Shown here piece after piece: positions 12,622 to 23,200 of a stretch of DNA of 64,000 nt. Numbering within the stretch: the first letter of the stretch is position 1; each line of letters begins with the position of its first letter. The notes under the pieces were generated by a model. The model searched no databases, was not told the origin of the DNA, and saw only the letters and a list, made by a program, of their open reading frames with translations. Made by a program: the position numbers and the translations under genes. Source of the DNA: Tubiluchus corallicola (lineage: Eukaryota > Priapulida > Priapulimorpha > Priapulimorphida > Tubiluchidae); the NCBI GenBank assembly GCA_030141605.1, contig JAQGDQ010000570.1, positions 1 to 64,000 of the forward strand. The letters are read 5' to 3'.

Positions 12622-12685
<64 letters not shown>
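12481..12685. repeat. (TACA)n then (CA)n microsatellite
   Basis: About 120 bp of ACAT tetramers change at 12600 to CA dinucleotides, with a CGCGCACGCATG interruption. Confidence 0.98.
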
Positions 12686-12688
<3 letters not shown>

Positions 12689-12908
12689 TATATAGGGGTT
12701 AGTAAATTAAATTCTTTAAAAAAATTTAGAGGCTAATTATGTAATAATTCGTTCTATTTCACAAAAAAGTAAGACCTGACAAATCTATGTGAGTTAATAA
12801 TAGCAATTATAATACTATTGCTAGTGCACAGTAGTAACCTATTTCGAACGCTATAACATGATCTTCTGCCAATATGACTAAAAGCCTCATGAGTTATGAC
12901 TAAAACTG

Positions 12909-13113
12909 CGAAATGAAATGCACTTTAAATCTCAAAAATAATCTTAATTTTTCACTGGAAGCTTTTGTTCCTTGCTGATTTCATCTGCTGCACAGAAAAA
13001 TACGATACTAACACTTACATTGTATTTTTCTTTGTGCAGTTGATGAAGTCCGCGAGGTACGAAAGCTTCTGGTGAAAAATTAAGAATATTTTTGAGACTT
13101 AAAGGGCATTTCG
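12909..13113. repeat. Near-perfect inverted repeat carrying hammerhead-like sequence
   Basis: The left arm (12909-13002) and the reverse complement of the right arm (13023-13113) match over about 90 bp at roughly 80%. Shared blocks include TCTCAAAAATA, CTTAATTTTTCAC, GAAGCTTT, TTCATC and TGCACA. The loop is 20 nt. The + strand of the right arm holds TTGATGA at 13040-13046, a GTCC-GCGA-GGTAC hairpin at 13048-13060, and GAAA at 13061-13064. This is the order of a hammerhead ribozyme core (CUGAUGA, stem II, GAAA), with C3 changed to U and one extra base in stem II. Confidence 0.75.
13040..13070 (+). ncRNA. Degenerate hammerhead ribozyme-like motif
   Basis: The order is TTGATGA, stem II GTCC with a GCGA loop and GGTAC, then GAAAGC. 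In active hammerheads the first box is CUGAUGA; here the C is U, and stem II carries an unpaired U. The left arm, read in reverse, keeps CAGATGA and AAGGAAC but has lost GAAA. Stem I/III pairing and the cleavage site could not be settled, so this is probably an inactive relic of a ribozyme-bearing retroelement such as a Penelope-like element or retrozyme. Confidence 0.5.
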
Positions 13114-13403
13114 GCTTTTTGTTCTTTTATGGCCACGGCAAGTCTTAGAAGAACACTAACTTACTTTTAAGAAATAAGAATAAAACGAGACACTTATTGA
13201 TCTGTTGGTGCTTTTTGACTTTTCGCGAAAATGGAAAGATCAGTCGACCTCTTTCAGATAAATAAGTGGCTTACAATGAAACAGTAGTTTTGATAGATTA
13301 ATTTTTCTTCGTATATAAAACATACTCTCAGGTTAGCACACAGTTTATTCTCTCGATGCCCACTAAGGCGAAAGTTTCTGAAATAATATGTAATCTTTGA
13401 TAT

Positions 13404-13780
13404 TTTTACGAAGGCAGATTATGACCAACCCCCTAATGTTAATAATGGGCATGGTTGAGAAGCCCAGTAATGCAAATGTACCTGTATAAAACAGAATGCA
13501 TGCCGTAATTTGACGATTCCAACCTGGCCTTTCTGTCTGTAAGGGTGAATGCTGTAGGTTTGCTGATTTTTATACAAAAAGTCTGTTCACATGTCATGGA
13601 GCTACTGGTTGTGCATTAAAGTTTAATTTACATTTGTATTCTTTTTACTTTTCTCGTCTGCTGTAAAGTATTTCATAACTTGTATGCCGCTCTATACATC
13701 CTGAGACGGATCCGCGCTGGAACCGGATCCGTTACACTGGTGTCAGAAGTGGGATCCGCGCTGGAACCGGATCCGTTACA
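13404..13780 (+). mobile_element. Solo-type LTR with a primer-binding-site scar
   Basis: 13404-13736 matches, in opposite orientation, the solo LTR at 20894-21213; shared blocks include ACCAACCCCCTAATGTTA, GAGAAGCCCAGTAA and CAGTAGCTCCATGACATGTG (reverse). The LTR ends in GGATCCGTTACA. One base later comes TGGTGTCAGAAGTGGGAT at 13738-13755, which matches the 3' end of a tRNA-Leu complement, as expected for a primer-binding site. A second copy of the last 27 bp of the LTR follows at once (to 13780). ATAT flanks both sides (13400-13403 and 13781-13784). The TATA-like TGTATAAAAC lies at about 13482. Confidence 0.85.
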
Positions 13781-13784
13781 ATAT

Positions 13785-14200
13785 TACAAATGGCATTACG
13801 TTTTTTGTGTTAAGGTTGTCCAGTCTTAGGAGGGACCATCATATTTTCTTCGTATCTTGAAAATTGGCCTAAACAAACTTTGAAGTGGCTTTTTGAGTCA
13901 GTGTTACTTAATATAATAAGGTTTTTCACGATTCCAGAGATTGACGATGATCCTGAAAAAGTCAAAAGCATTTGTATACACTTGGCAACGCCTCGCAGCC
14001 TATGCTATTGTAGTAGTAACCGTCTTAACAGCTAGCTAGAGCCTTACCTAGTTCATTTTTTTCTTGTTCCCAAGCAAGTTCCTGCTAGTAAATCACTCTA
14101 CACACAGACTTGCGCATAATTAAGTAAAGTCCAAGTAAAACAACTGAAGTTACTGAACTGATACTTTCCTATTGTCTTTTCTTCCCCTGATTTACGTGGC
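13785..14200. other. Unassigned spacer
   Basis: No gene or repeat was recognised between the LTR and the GTC/GTA triplet tract. Confidence 0.5.
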
Positions 14201-14793
14201 GTCGTCGTCGTCGTCGTCGTCGTCGTAGTAGTAGTAGTAGTAGGAGTAGTAGTAGTAGTAAAATCTTTATTTGCCATTTTAAAAACATTGACCATCATAA
14301 TAGTAGTAGTAGTAGTAGTAGTAAAATCTTTATTTGCCATTTTAAAAACATTGACCATCACAATAGTAGTAGTAGTAGTAGTAGTAAAATCTTTATTTGC
14401 CATTTTAAAAACATTGACCATCATAATAAAAGACAGACATTCAGTGTTAGTTCATTTAAAGAACGTACAGTGTTCTGGGCAAATGCATCTGGTACAAGCT
14501 AAACTATAAGTGCAACTAGAAATTCAAAAATAAAATATAAACTAGTTTAGTAAGGTCTAGTAAAAATGAAATTATGATTTGAGTAAGTATCATCGTGTTC
14601 GTATGTCGGATATTCAAAACGAGTCTATAAATGTTTTTTTTTTTAATTTAGACTTGAATATTGATAAAGAGCTGCTGTTTTAGTGATGTCGGTAATGAAT
14701 TCCAAAGTTGTATTGCTTGCTTAGTAATGGAATTATTTCCATATTGGTTGTTCGTTCTAATGTTTCTTAAATTTAGTGTTCTGTTATTCATAG
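14201..14793 (-). mobile_element. LINE copy with three tandem 3' ends and (TAC)n tail
   Basis: 14430-14793 is about 95% identical to the LINE at 16510-16920 and is 5'-truncated at 14793. Toward its 3' end (left), the terminal segment of about 45 bp ending in GGCAAATAAAGATTTT is present three times (about 14253-14305, 14324-14364 and 14387-14430), each followed by a block of (TAC)n. A (GTC)n/(GTA)n tract at 14201-14250 ends the array. Confidence 0.85.
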
Positions 14794-14807
14794 TCATTCA
14801 CAGTTAT

Positions 14808-14985
14808 TCGTGACGTCATGTAATGGCGCGGTCGTAACTGTATTGCGAGAAATTTAAAATGAAAACAAACGAAAATTCCTTTCAACGCGAATACGATATG
14901 TGCAGAAAATCACTGTAAGGTAGTATAATTTTTTAAGGAGATTTTTCTGAAACCTACTTCAGGCGCCCCCTTTCTTGTCCTTTAA
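14808..14985 (-). mobile_element. Partial TTAA MITE, family A, reverse copy
   Basis: This matches in reverse the left part of the full element at 15320: TGACGTCATGTAATGGCG, TTTAAAATGAAAACAAACGA, TTTCAACGCGAAT and CTTTCTTGTCCTTTAA. It ends at TTAA (14982-14985). With the 15320 copy it makes an inverted repeat with arms of about 180 bp and a spacer of about 335 bp. Confidence 0.8.
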
Positions 14986-15319
14986 CGAGCAACAGTGAAA
15001 CGTCACGTTGAAGTTAAGCTAAACAAAACATTCCCGTGCAGTTTAAATGCTACAAACCCAGGCGGCATGACGGAAGTTTAATTGTTTTTGTTGAGAAGTT
15101 ATAACTACGACAGACGGCAGTCATCAGTCAACATCCTCATATATTAGAAGATAGTGTACACAATTTGATGCAACATCTTCATGTTTCCGTTTAATTTTTC
15201 GAACCACCTGCCAGATTTGAAAACACTATTTCTGATGTTCGTCTTGTGGTATTTAAAGTTCAGGAGTTGAAATTAAAATAACAAAAATTTTATTGTTTTA
15301 GTCAAGTAGACTGTGTCTG

Positions 15320-16005
15320 TTAAAGGACAAGAAAAGGGGCACCTAAAGTGGTTTCAGAAAAATCGGCTTAAAAAAATTATACTACTTTACAGCAATTTTA
15401 TGCAAATGTGGAACTCGCGTTGAAAGGAATTTTTGTCTGTTTTCATTTTAAATTTCCCACAATACTGTTCCGACGGCGCCATTACATGACGTCATATACG
15501 CACCGCGTAAATCAGGGGAAGAAAAGGAAATGTTAAATTATGACCCAGAAAACTTTCCGTGCAAATCTGTTTTACTTAGCATCTCACTTACCTGCTGGAA
15601 GGACTTATGTAACTAGAAATAATAATTTAAAATGTTTGTGCCAATTGGTAAAATGTCACTGACTCGTACTCCAGGGTGCGCCACTCATGGACTAAGCAAA
15701 AACGTATTTTTAATCTTATTGACAAGATACAGTAATTTAAAATTTTACTTAATTAGCAGCATGTATGCTACGAATGCTCTGATTATTTTATCAAACTTTA
15801 CTTAATGTTATCAAAACTTGTTGCAAACGACCTACCATTAAAATGACTGCGCCTAACGGTCATCGCGGGAGTTTAAATTTACACGTTTTATACAGCGTTA
15901 TTGCCGACGCAAGCCCTGCATGCAAAAAGGCAGTACGTAAGTGGTATAAAATTTCAAGACGATTTTTTAAGCTTTATGTAAGTGGAGGGTTTTCTTGTAC
16001 TTTAA
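15320..16005 (+). mobile_element. TTAA-flanked MITE, family A, full length
   Basis: The element is 686 bp, bounded by TTAA at 15320-15323 and 16002-16005. Its termini are AGGACAAGAAAAGG and TTTTCTTGTACT. It aligns throughout with 62838-63531; shared blocks include TTACTTTACAGCAATTTTAT, TTACATGACGTCAT, CTAACGGTCATCGCGGGAGT and GCAAAAAGGCAGTACGTAAG. No ORF is conserved (the 75-codon frame at 15843 is not), which marks it as non-autonomous. Confidence 0.88.
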
Positions 16006-16324
16006 GGTGCTTTTACAAAATGTTTGGCTGTTTAATGTACACTTGCGTGATCGCACATACTGTTTACTGATCGTCTGCTTGCTACAGCCTAAAATGCTGT
16101 CTGCTGTACAGAGTTTCAGGAGAAATTAACCGATCAGCTAGGAGATATTAAGGTCATTTCATCTTTTAATATGAATTTCTCATTAAAAATGGGGCAGACT
16201 TGAGGCCAAAGTGTATCGCAATGTTGTGGATGGATAGATATAATTTTCTATATTAAGTGGCGTTTATGTAGCGTGCGGATGCGGATGCGTTCTCCAACTG
16301 CGGAACAGCCTGCGCAAAAATATA

Positions 16325-16462
16325 GTAGTAGTAGTGGTAGTGGTAGTGGTAGTGGTAGTGGTAGTGGTAGTGGTAGTGGTAGTGGTAGTGGTAGTGGTAG
16401 TGGTAGTGGTAGTGGTAGTGGTAGTGGTAGTGGTAGTGGTAGTGGTAGTGGTAGTGGTAGTG

Positions 16463-16510
<48 letters not shown>
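16325..16510. repeat. (GGTAGT)n/(GTA)n microsatellite at a LINE 3' end
   Basis: About 130 bp of GGTAGT and 55 bp of AGT directly adjoin the AAAATCTTTATTTGCC terminus of the minus-strand LINE, so on that strand it is the 3' tail. Confidence 0.97.
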
Positions 16511-16995
16511 AAATCTTTATTTGCCATTTTAAAAACATTGACCATCATAATAAAAGACAGACAATCAGTGTTAGTTCAATAAAAACATACACTGTTTTGG
16601 GCAAATGCGTTTGGTGCAAGCTAAACTATAAGTGCAACTACAAATTCAAAAATAAAATATAAACTAGTTTAGTAAGGTCTAGGAAAAATGAAATTATGAT
16701 TTGAGTATGTGTCATCGTGTTCGTATGTCGGATATTCAAAACGAGTCATTAAATGTTTTTTTTTAATTTAGACTTGAATATTGCTAAAGAGCTGCTGTGT
16801 TTTAGTGATGTCGGTAATGAATTCCAAAGTTGTATTGCTTGCTTAGTAATGGAATTCTTTCCATATTGGTTGTTCGTTCTAATGTTTCTTAAATTTAGTG
16901 TTCTGTTATTCATACTGGGGTTTTCAAGAAGTGGGAGCTTATTGTTTTTGAAAGGAGAATTAATATTGTTGATATATTTATAGAGAAACAAGAGA
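16511..16995 (-). mobile_element. CR1/L2-like LINE 3' fragment
   Basis: The minus frame 16991-16749 contains NNRTLNLRNIRTNNQYGKNS, then ITKQAIQLWNSLPTSLKHSS and IFKSKLKKNI. This is the WNSLP...FKSKLK signature at the C-terminus of CR1/L2/Rex-type LINE polyproteins. The 3' UTR ends in GGCAAATAAAGATTTT and a triplet microsatellite. The same family occurs at 14201-14793 and, with a different tail, at 24005-24490. Confidence 0.85.
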
Positions 16996-17252
16996 GTTTG
17001 ATCATCTCCGTGGGCTTATAACATGGGGATTTTCATGGAGTTTCTTAAAAAGGTGGCAGAATATTTATTTGTATTGTGAGATGATTTCAAAGAATGACCA
17101 TTAACATATCAATAGGAAATTACTGCATGAAAAGAAAACCGCGTACGCAGGCCGCACAAACGGGTGCGTTGAAAACAAAATAAAACCGATTATATCTATT
17201 CCGCACCGCTCAAAACGCATCCGCACCCGCGTGCTACAAAAACGGCACTTTA

Positions 17253-17885
17253 GCCGATTTCAGACAAGTGTTAGTAGAAAATTACAAACATTATCAAGTA
17301 CATCGTAATCGTTGCTTAGTAACTTAGTGAGAGTTCTTCACGAACCCACGCAAAATGCACGAAACGCTTACGGTACTAGAGATGCATTGAAGTTACTCAT
17401 TAGCATTGAATGATCTGTAGCAACAAGTAACTCTACATCCTAATATCTCCAATTATTTACTTATTTATTTAACGTGGGTGTTTTCATCAATTTCTTACCA
17501 TCTGAATTCACTTAACCTTTTGGCATAAGGCCTAGCAACATTGTGTAAGTGATTCTCGTGGAAGACGTCATCTCACACAACCGCTCTTAAACTTTTAAAT
17601 ACTTTCGTAGGGCTATAACATGCCTCTCTAACCTATGAAATGTATATAAAAGAACAAAAAATATCTTAATTTTATGAACGTGCAAGTTAAGCAGAATGAC
17701 GCATTTTTTATAAATGAAATGACATAGATATTTTTTCGAATGAAAAACTATCTAAACTTTTTATCTTGCTAGGATTCCTGTCGTACTCACTGCAGTTTTT
17801 AATTATTCTTATTTGATTCGTCTACAATTCCAATATTTTGAAATTTATAGAAACAAATTGTTAGTGCAGCACCATTCCATTGTAT
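17253..17885. other. Unassigned spacer
   Basis: No coding or repeat structure was recognised. Confidence 0.5.
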
Positions 17886-18505
17886 CCATTTATTACCATG
17901 TAATTGCTTTTTTATATTTATTTATTTATTCATTTTTTGTTCATTTAACATTCCTCCCTACCTACCTTCATTCATTCATTCATTCATTCATTCATTCATT
18001 CATTCGTTTGTTTCTTCGTTCGTTCATTCGTTCGTTCGTTCGTTCGTTCGTTCATTCATTCATTTATTTATTCACTTATTCATTCTTTCATTCATTCATT
18101 CATTCATTCATACATTCATTCATTCATTCATTTGTTCGTTCGTTCGTTCCTTCGTTCGTTCATTCATTCATTCATTCATTCATTCATTCATTCATTCATT
18201 CATTCATTCATTCATTCATTCATTCATTCAGTCGTTTGTTCGTTCGTTCGTTCGTTTGTTACTTCGTTCGTTTGTTCGTTCGTTCGTTCGTTCGTTCATT
18301 CGTTCATTCATTCATTCGTCCGTTTGTTCGTTCATTCATTCATTCTTTATTCATTTATTCGCTCGATCGTTCGTTCGTTCGTTCATTCATTTATTCATTA
18401 TTGCAAACATTCCTTTATCCATTAATTCGTTCACTCATTCATTCATTTGTACGTTCGCTGATTAATAAATTCATTCGTTAACTCATTCTTTCATTTATTC
18501 ATTGT
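17886..18505. repeat. (ATTC)n/(GTTC)n tetranucleotide tract, about 0.6 kb
   Basis: CATT and CGTT tetramers alternate in blocks. Open frames of His-Ser-Phe-Ile and Arg-Ser-Phe-Val repeats up to 222 codons are artefacts of the 12-nt codon period. Confidence 0.97.
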
Positions 18506-19129
18506 GTAATCCACTGATACCCCATTTAGTTCCATTTACAGTAACAATTGCCTTGTTTATTCATATACTAGTTCTATTATGTATCTCGACACCACATCAC
18601 TAAGAAACTGATGAAATGCCTTTTTAAGATCTAATAAAAGTGTAGTAAAGAAATCGGGAAATGGTTCAGCTGAACATTTCCTGTCGAAAGCCATAAGAAC
18701 GAAAAGATTTTTTTTAAAAACAGCGTCCATTAGTTTATATACAACCTGTTTTTGACAAGCGTGGAGATCTTTTAAGGGTAAACTAAGATCTGCTAATAGT
18801 TAGAAGGGGGCCATTGAGTTGTAGGGTGTGGCTTTAGATTCGCATGGGCTCGGAAATACCCGTTGACGATGAATGTGCTTAGCTAAAACCAATAAACGTA
18901 GTTCTAGGGCTGCTGTTTGAAACGCTGTGTAAATGTAGCTTGCAGTACATTTTCTTTTTTTATTGTTTTTATTTCAGTTTAGTAGGTGTAGTTCCGTATT
19001 ACAGCTGTTTACATACGACACACATATAATATTATTAATAAAACAGATTAAAATTTACTAACTAAAATGCATATTAAAAATGCATTGACCTAAAAATTTA
19101 CACGTGAAATCATCATGTTGTATCTTTTT
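18506..19129. other. Unassigned spacer
   Basis: Nothing was recognised. Confidence 0.5.
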
Positions 19130-19568
19130 TATTTGTTTACTCATTCATTCATTCAGCCATTCAGTCATACATTCATTCCCACCTACCTACATTCATTCAT
19201 TCAGCCATTCATTTGTTCATTCATTCGTTCGTTCGTTCGTTCATCTATTCATCCATTTTTTCATTTGTTTTTTTCGTTCGTTCATTCATTCATTCGTTCA
19301 TCCATTCATTCATTTGTTCATTTGTTCATTCGTTCATTTATTCATTTGTTCATTCGTTCGTTCATTTGTTCATTTGTTTGTTCATTCGTTCATTCATTCA
19401 TTCATTCGTTCATCCATTCATTCATTTGTTCATTTGTTCATTCGTTCGTTCATTTATTCATTTACATAATTCACTCATTCATTTGTTCATTCGTTCATTT
19501 ATTCATTTGTTTGTTCATTCGTTCATTCATTCATTCATCCGTTCGTTCATACGTTCATTCATTTTTAA
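19130..19568. repeat. Second (ATTC)n/(GTTC)n tract
   Basis: The composition matches the tract at 17886. Here a larger pattern alternates CATTTGTT, CATTCGTT and CATCCATT blocks at intervals of about 100 bp. Confidence 0.96.
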
Positions 19569-20889
19569 GAAAATAAACAGTGAATCAAATAAGGCATCCA
19601 TGTTTATTCAACTAGTACTTAGAATGTCATTTTTACTTGCAAATTTCGATTTTCTTAACCTATAACAGCCATTTCTTATCAATCAAAACAATTTGGAGCA
19701 TTATTATGTGCACGTATATAAGACGCTCCTACCTAACTCGTGATATTTAAACAAATATTAAGAAACTAAGTGTACTAAAATGTACATTTAAAAAGCCTTG
19801 GGATACTAAGTCGGTATTTTAAATCGGAACACTAAGCTTAATTCATTTGAGTTCCCATCGGGTCGTCTGGCCATCTGAAAGATGATGACCTAGATGAGGT
19901 CTCTAATGCACGAATCTAAGAAGAGCATTTTTACAAGCATTTCTAAATATTTGTTAAGAAATTATTGTCGTTCGTGGCTTGTAGCTCAACAACAAACCTA
20001 TAATAATAACACTACCAATACTTGCACCCATCTGTACACAGCATTATAGTAACGTTGACGAAATTTCTACAGATGCTCTCTTGTTCAGCACGTGCTGCTG
20101 CCAACTCAAATACCGTCACTAGGCGGCGCAGATCATCATGTTGTGGTACAAGTACGACTCAGTTGTGTGGAAACTGTCATCATACTGCGGTGCCCTGATG
20201 TGAACGGCGCCTCATCATAAGTAGTACGAACACGCGGTATTATAAGTGTGAACGCAGGTATAGTGTAGCTCAGCCTTAACGTTTTTCCAATGATTAATCT
20301 CAGCGTTTGCGCGCAATTTCACTCGTCAGCTCAGCACTAATTTGAATTCCTCCTGCCGCGCATCAACGCAGAAGAGGAGACGAGGGGTTATTGTGTAGAG
20401 AAACCCGTCTCTTTGCGCATGTGTCTATGGGGGAGGTTTCGCGTGGGCTTATGCATATTGTTTGTCTATTTTAGACGTGGCATATATTATTACGCTTTTG
20501 TAAATGAATCTCTTAAATGCTCTGAGTGCCAGACGTGCTCATTCAGTGAAATTTTGCCTGTTGCTCGTAATAATAGTTGCAATATTGTGTTGTCATTCTA
20601 GTCAACGTTTAATGGTGATTACGTTGGCTGTGGCTAAACTTTGAAAAAAAAATCACAGAAAAAATTCCAAGAATTATTTTGCGTTTACAAACGCTTATGA
20701 TCAGCTGCGAATATGTACTTCATTGGATCAGATCACCTAAAGCGGGTAAATTTTTATACTTTTTATATTTAAAAAAGGTATTTATTTATGGTGTGTTACA
20801 ATTAAGATGTACATACTGAAAGAAGAGAGCACTAAAAATTAAATAAGCATATATTTTAGTTTTGTAAACGGCTGCGGCAACAGTTTATA
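19569..20889. other. 1.3 kb without a recognised feature
   Basis: The frame at 20413-20601 (+) has four Cys but no match I know. Nothing was supported. Confidence 0.45.
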
Positions 20890-20893
20890 ATAT

Positions 20894-21213
20894 TGTAACG
20901 GATCCGGGTTCCAGCGCTCAGGATGTATTAGAGCGGCATACTAGTTATGAAGTACTACAGACGAGAAAAGTAAAAAGAATACGAATGTAAAATAAACTTT
21001 AATGCACAACCAGTAGCTCCATGACATGTGAACAGACTTTGGTATAAAAATCAGCAAACATACAGCATTCACCCTTACAGACAGAAAGACCAGGTTGGAA
21101 TCGTCAAATTACGGCATGCATTGTGTTTTATACAGGTACATTTGCTTTACTGGGCTTCTCGACTATACCCATTACTAACATTAGGGGGTTGGTCAAAACC
21201 CGTCTTCGTAACA
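20894..21213 (-). mobile_element. Solo LTR, 320 bp
   Basis: On the minus strand the LTR runs from TGTTACGAAGACGGG to GGATCCGTTACA, with short imperfect inverted ends and ATAT target duplications (20890-20893 and 21214-21217). TGTATAAAAC lies near 21130 on the minus strand. It is homologous to the LTR at 13404. No internal region is present. The primer site seen in the sister copy points to an LTR retrotransposon primed by tRNA-Leu. Confidence 0.88.
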
Positions 21214-21217
21214 ATAT

Positions 21218-21965
21218 TACAACAAATATGGCTTCCGATCATGAGGATATTGCGAGACAGAAATGTCTTCTTGCGGCTAGAGCAAACATTGTAATTGTTA
21301 GAAATTTTTCATTTTGTAGTAAAGATGTTAAGAGACAATTGTTTACGACTTACTGGTTTATATTACTACGTAAGGTGATTAATATTTTTAGTTTTTGGCT
21401 CTCAAGAGTGAGAACTATTACTAATCAAATACGTAGTGCATTTGTAAGATGTAGCATGCTCTGCCACGTGGAGAAATAGCAGTATTAAATCTGTATGCTC
21501 AATAGATATTAACCCAACAACTTGAAAATGGGTAACTGTTGTTGTGCTAGTGGCCGATTAGTACCTTTTCAGTTGTTCGGAATAAATTTGGAAAAACGAA
21601 ATAAACTTCTGATTTCACTAAAACTCTCGCAAGAGATACAGAGCATTACAATTAAGATGTGCATTGTGTATGTGCGTTTGTGGTGTGTTACAATTAAGAT
21701 GGTATTTATTCGTGTTTAATTATGATGGTTAGTTTGAACATAGTTTATTTGGTTTAGATTACACAGTTTTTGAAACTGATACATGAATCCACACCGTGCA
21801 AGTGTACGTACTATTAAAAGTGCAGAAAAAGTAAAGTCATATATATTTATTGAACCATTAAGGAAGAAATTATAAAAGACAAAGAAAAACGACTTAAAAA
21901 CGTTATACATCTTAACAAAGAAGCCACATGGTATAATGGTTCGGGCACAGAAAACGCATACAACA
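21218..21965. other. Unassigned spacer
   Basis: No recognisable product in the short frames. The motif TACAATTAAGATG occurs at 21649 and again at 21690. Confidence 0.4.
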
Positions 21966-22075
21966 GAGCAATACACACACACACACACACACACGCACAC
22001 ACGCACACACGCACACGCGCACACGCGCACACGCGCACACGCACACACGCACACACGCACACACGCAAACACGCA

Positions 22076-22141
<66 letters not shown>
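21966..22141. repeat. (CA)n with CACG variants, then (TA)n
   Basis: About 165 bp of CA with ACGC insertions is followed by ATATATATATAT. On the minus strand it lies immediately 3' of the LINE at 22142-23140. Confidence 0.97.
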
Positions 22142-22142
<1 letters not shown>

Positions 22143-23140
22143 CATAAATTTAATATTACATATTATGCATTACAGTTAGTAGTTAATCAAGCTTGCACTG
22201 AGTCATCTCAGTCGGGTCTGTCTTCAAATATTTTGTGGACCAAACTAGCATTAATTTTAATAACTTCTGCATCTTCTGACGCATTTAAAAACACGAACTG
22301 CTCATTAGGAGACATATAATGAAAGTTAGGACAAAAATCAGAAAGGAAACAAAAACATTCCTGTCTTACATGAGCGTACAGTGAACACTCAGGACAGAAA
22401 TACAAAGATAAAGATGTTAGTAAAACAGGTAATGCGATATTAGTAAAGTAACATATCTGCAGACATTCAGCTTTATAATAACCACACATTGTAGTTCCCT
22501 TGTAATTATATTACAGTATACAGTGTTGTAAGGAGCTATTATAGGTATCTTAAAACATAATCTTTAAATGAGTTCTTAACCTTTAATTTTACATTTTCGT
22601 TTAGATCTACAGTACGACCATATTTAAATATTAAAGTTACTTGACTGTTATTTACATAATAGCATGCTTTGGAATTCTCAACGTACAAGACTTTGCAATA
22701 TTTCTCACAAAGTTTAATTTTCGACTATCTATTAAATAATTCGCAGGCATTGTGCCACAAAAATACATTAACAATTCGACGCTTTCATTTTGTCTGAAAC
22801 CGAATATTTTTCTATAAGCAGTGTTCCATTTTACCCTAACGGCATTAACTTCATTGTATGATATACCCCCAATTTCGCATCCGTATAACGAAATGGGTGG
22901 ACAATATGTATTGATAAGAGTTTTAGCTACTATGTCATTACGATTATGGCCCATACTTGAGAGAATATTATTCAAGGAACCAATTTATTTCCTTTTTAAC
23001 CTTGATACATCAATAGAAACACTATCACTTGTCAAAATATCCCAACCCAAATACTTTGCTGTCTGTTTCCAGATCAGCTGTTTACCGCAAAAACAGATTG
23101 CACCCTCTCCAGTAAAGCTTTTGCCAAACTAAAGAATTTT
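22142..23140 (-). pseudogene. LINE polyprotein fragment (RT thumb to C-terminus), broken
   Basis: On the minus strand, about 23130-22975 reads GKQLIWKQTAKYLGWDILTS with a later stop. Then 22975-22652 gives MNNILSSMGHNRNDIVAKTL, NTYCPPISLYGCEIGG and WNTAYRKIFGFRQNESVELL, the thumb/connection region of non-LTR reverse transcriptases (SLYGCE, WN.AYRKIFGF). After a frame break, 22489-22208 gives CPECSLYAHVRQECFCFLSD, a C-terminal Cys-rich segment. The RT catalytic core is missing, so the copy is 5'-truncated and frameshifted. Confidence 0.8.
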
Positions 23141-23200
23141 TCTAAGTTTAAGTGTTAACAGCAAAATAAATCCAACATGCTAAATGGCTTGACTTTTACT

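Larger units (their letters stand above)
16256..17249. mobile_element. PIF/Harbinger-like element split by a LINE
   Basis: The ends are inverted repeats of about 36 bp: left AGTGGCGTTTATGTAGCGTG then CGGATGCGGATGCG, right CGCATCCGCACCCGCGTGC then TACAAAAACGGCACT. TTA flanks both ends (16253-16255 and 17250-17252), matching the 3-bp TWA target of PIF/Harbinger elements. A LINE and its microsatellite occupy the interior (16325-about 17000). The superfamily call rests on the target site alone. Confidence 0.75.

Noticed and set aside
17813-18481. 222-codon HSFI/RSFV repeat protein (similar at 19104-19665 and 39264-39737)
   Set aside because: The (ATTC)n/(GTTC)n period of 12 nt gives four-residue repeats automatically in three frames.
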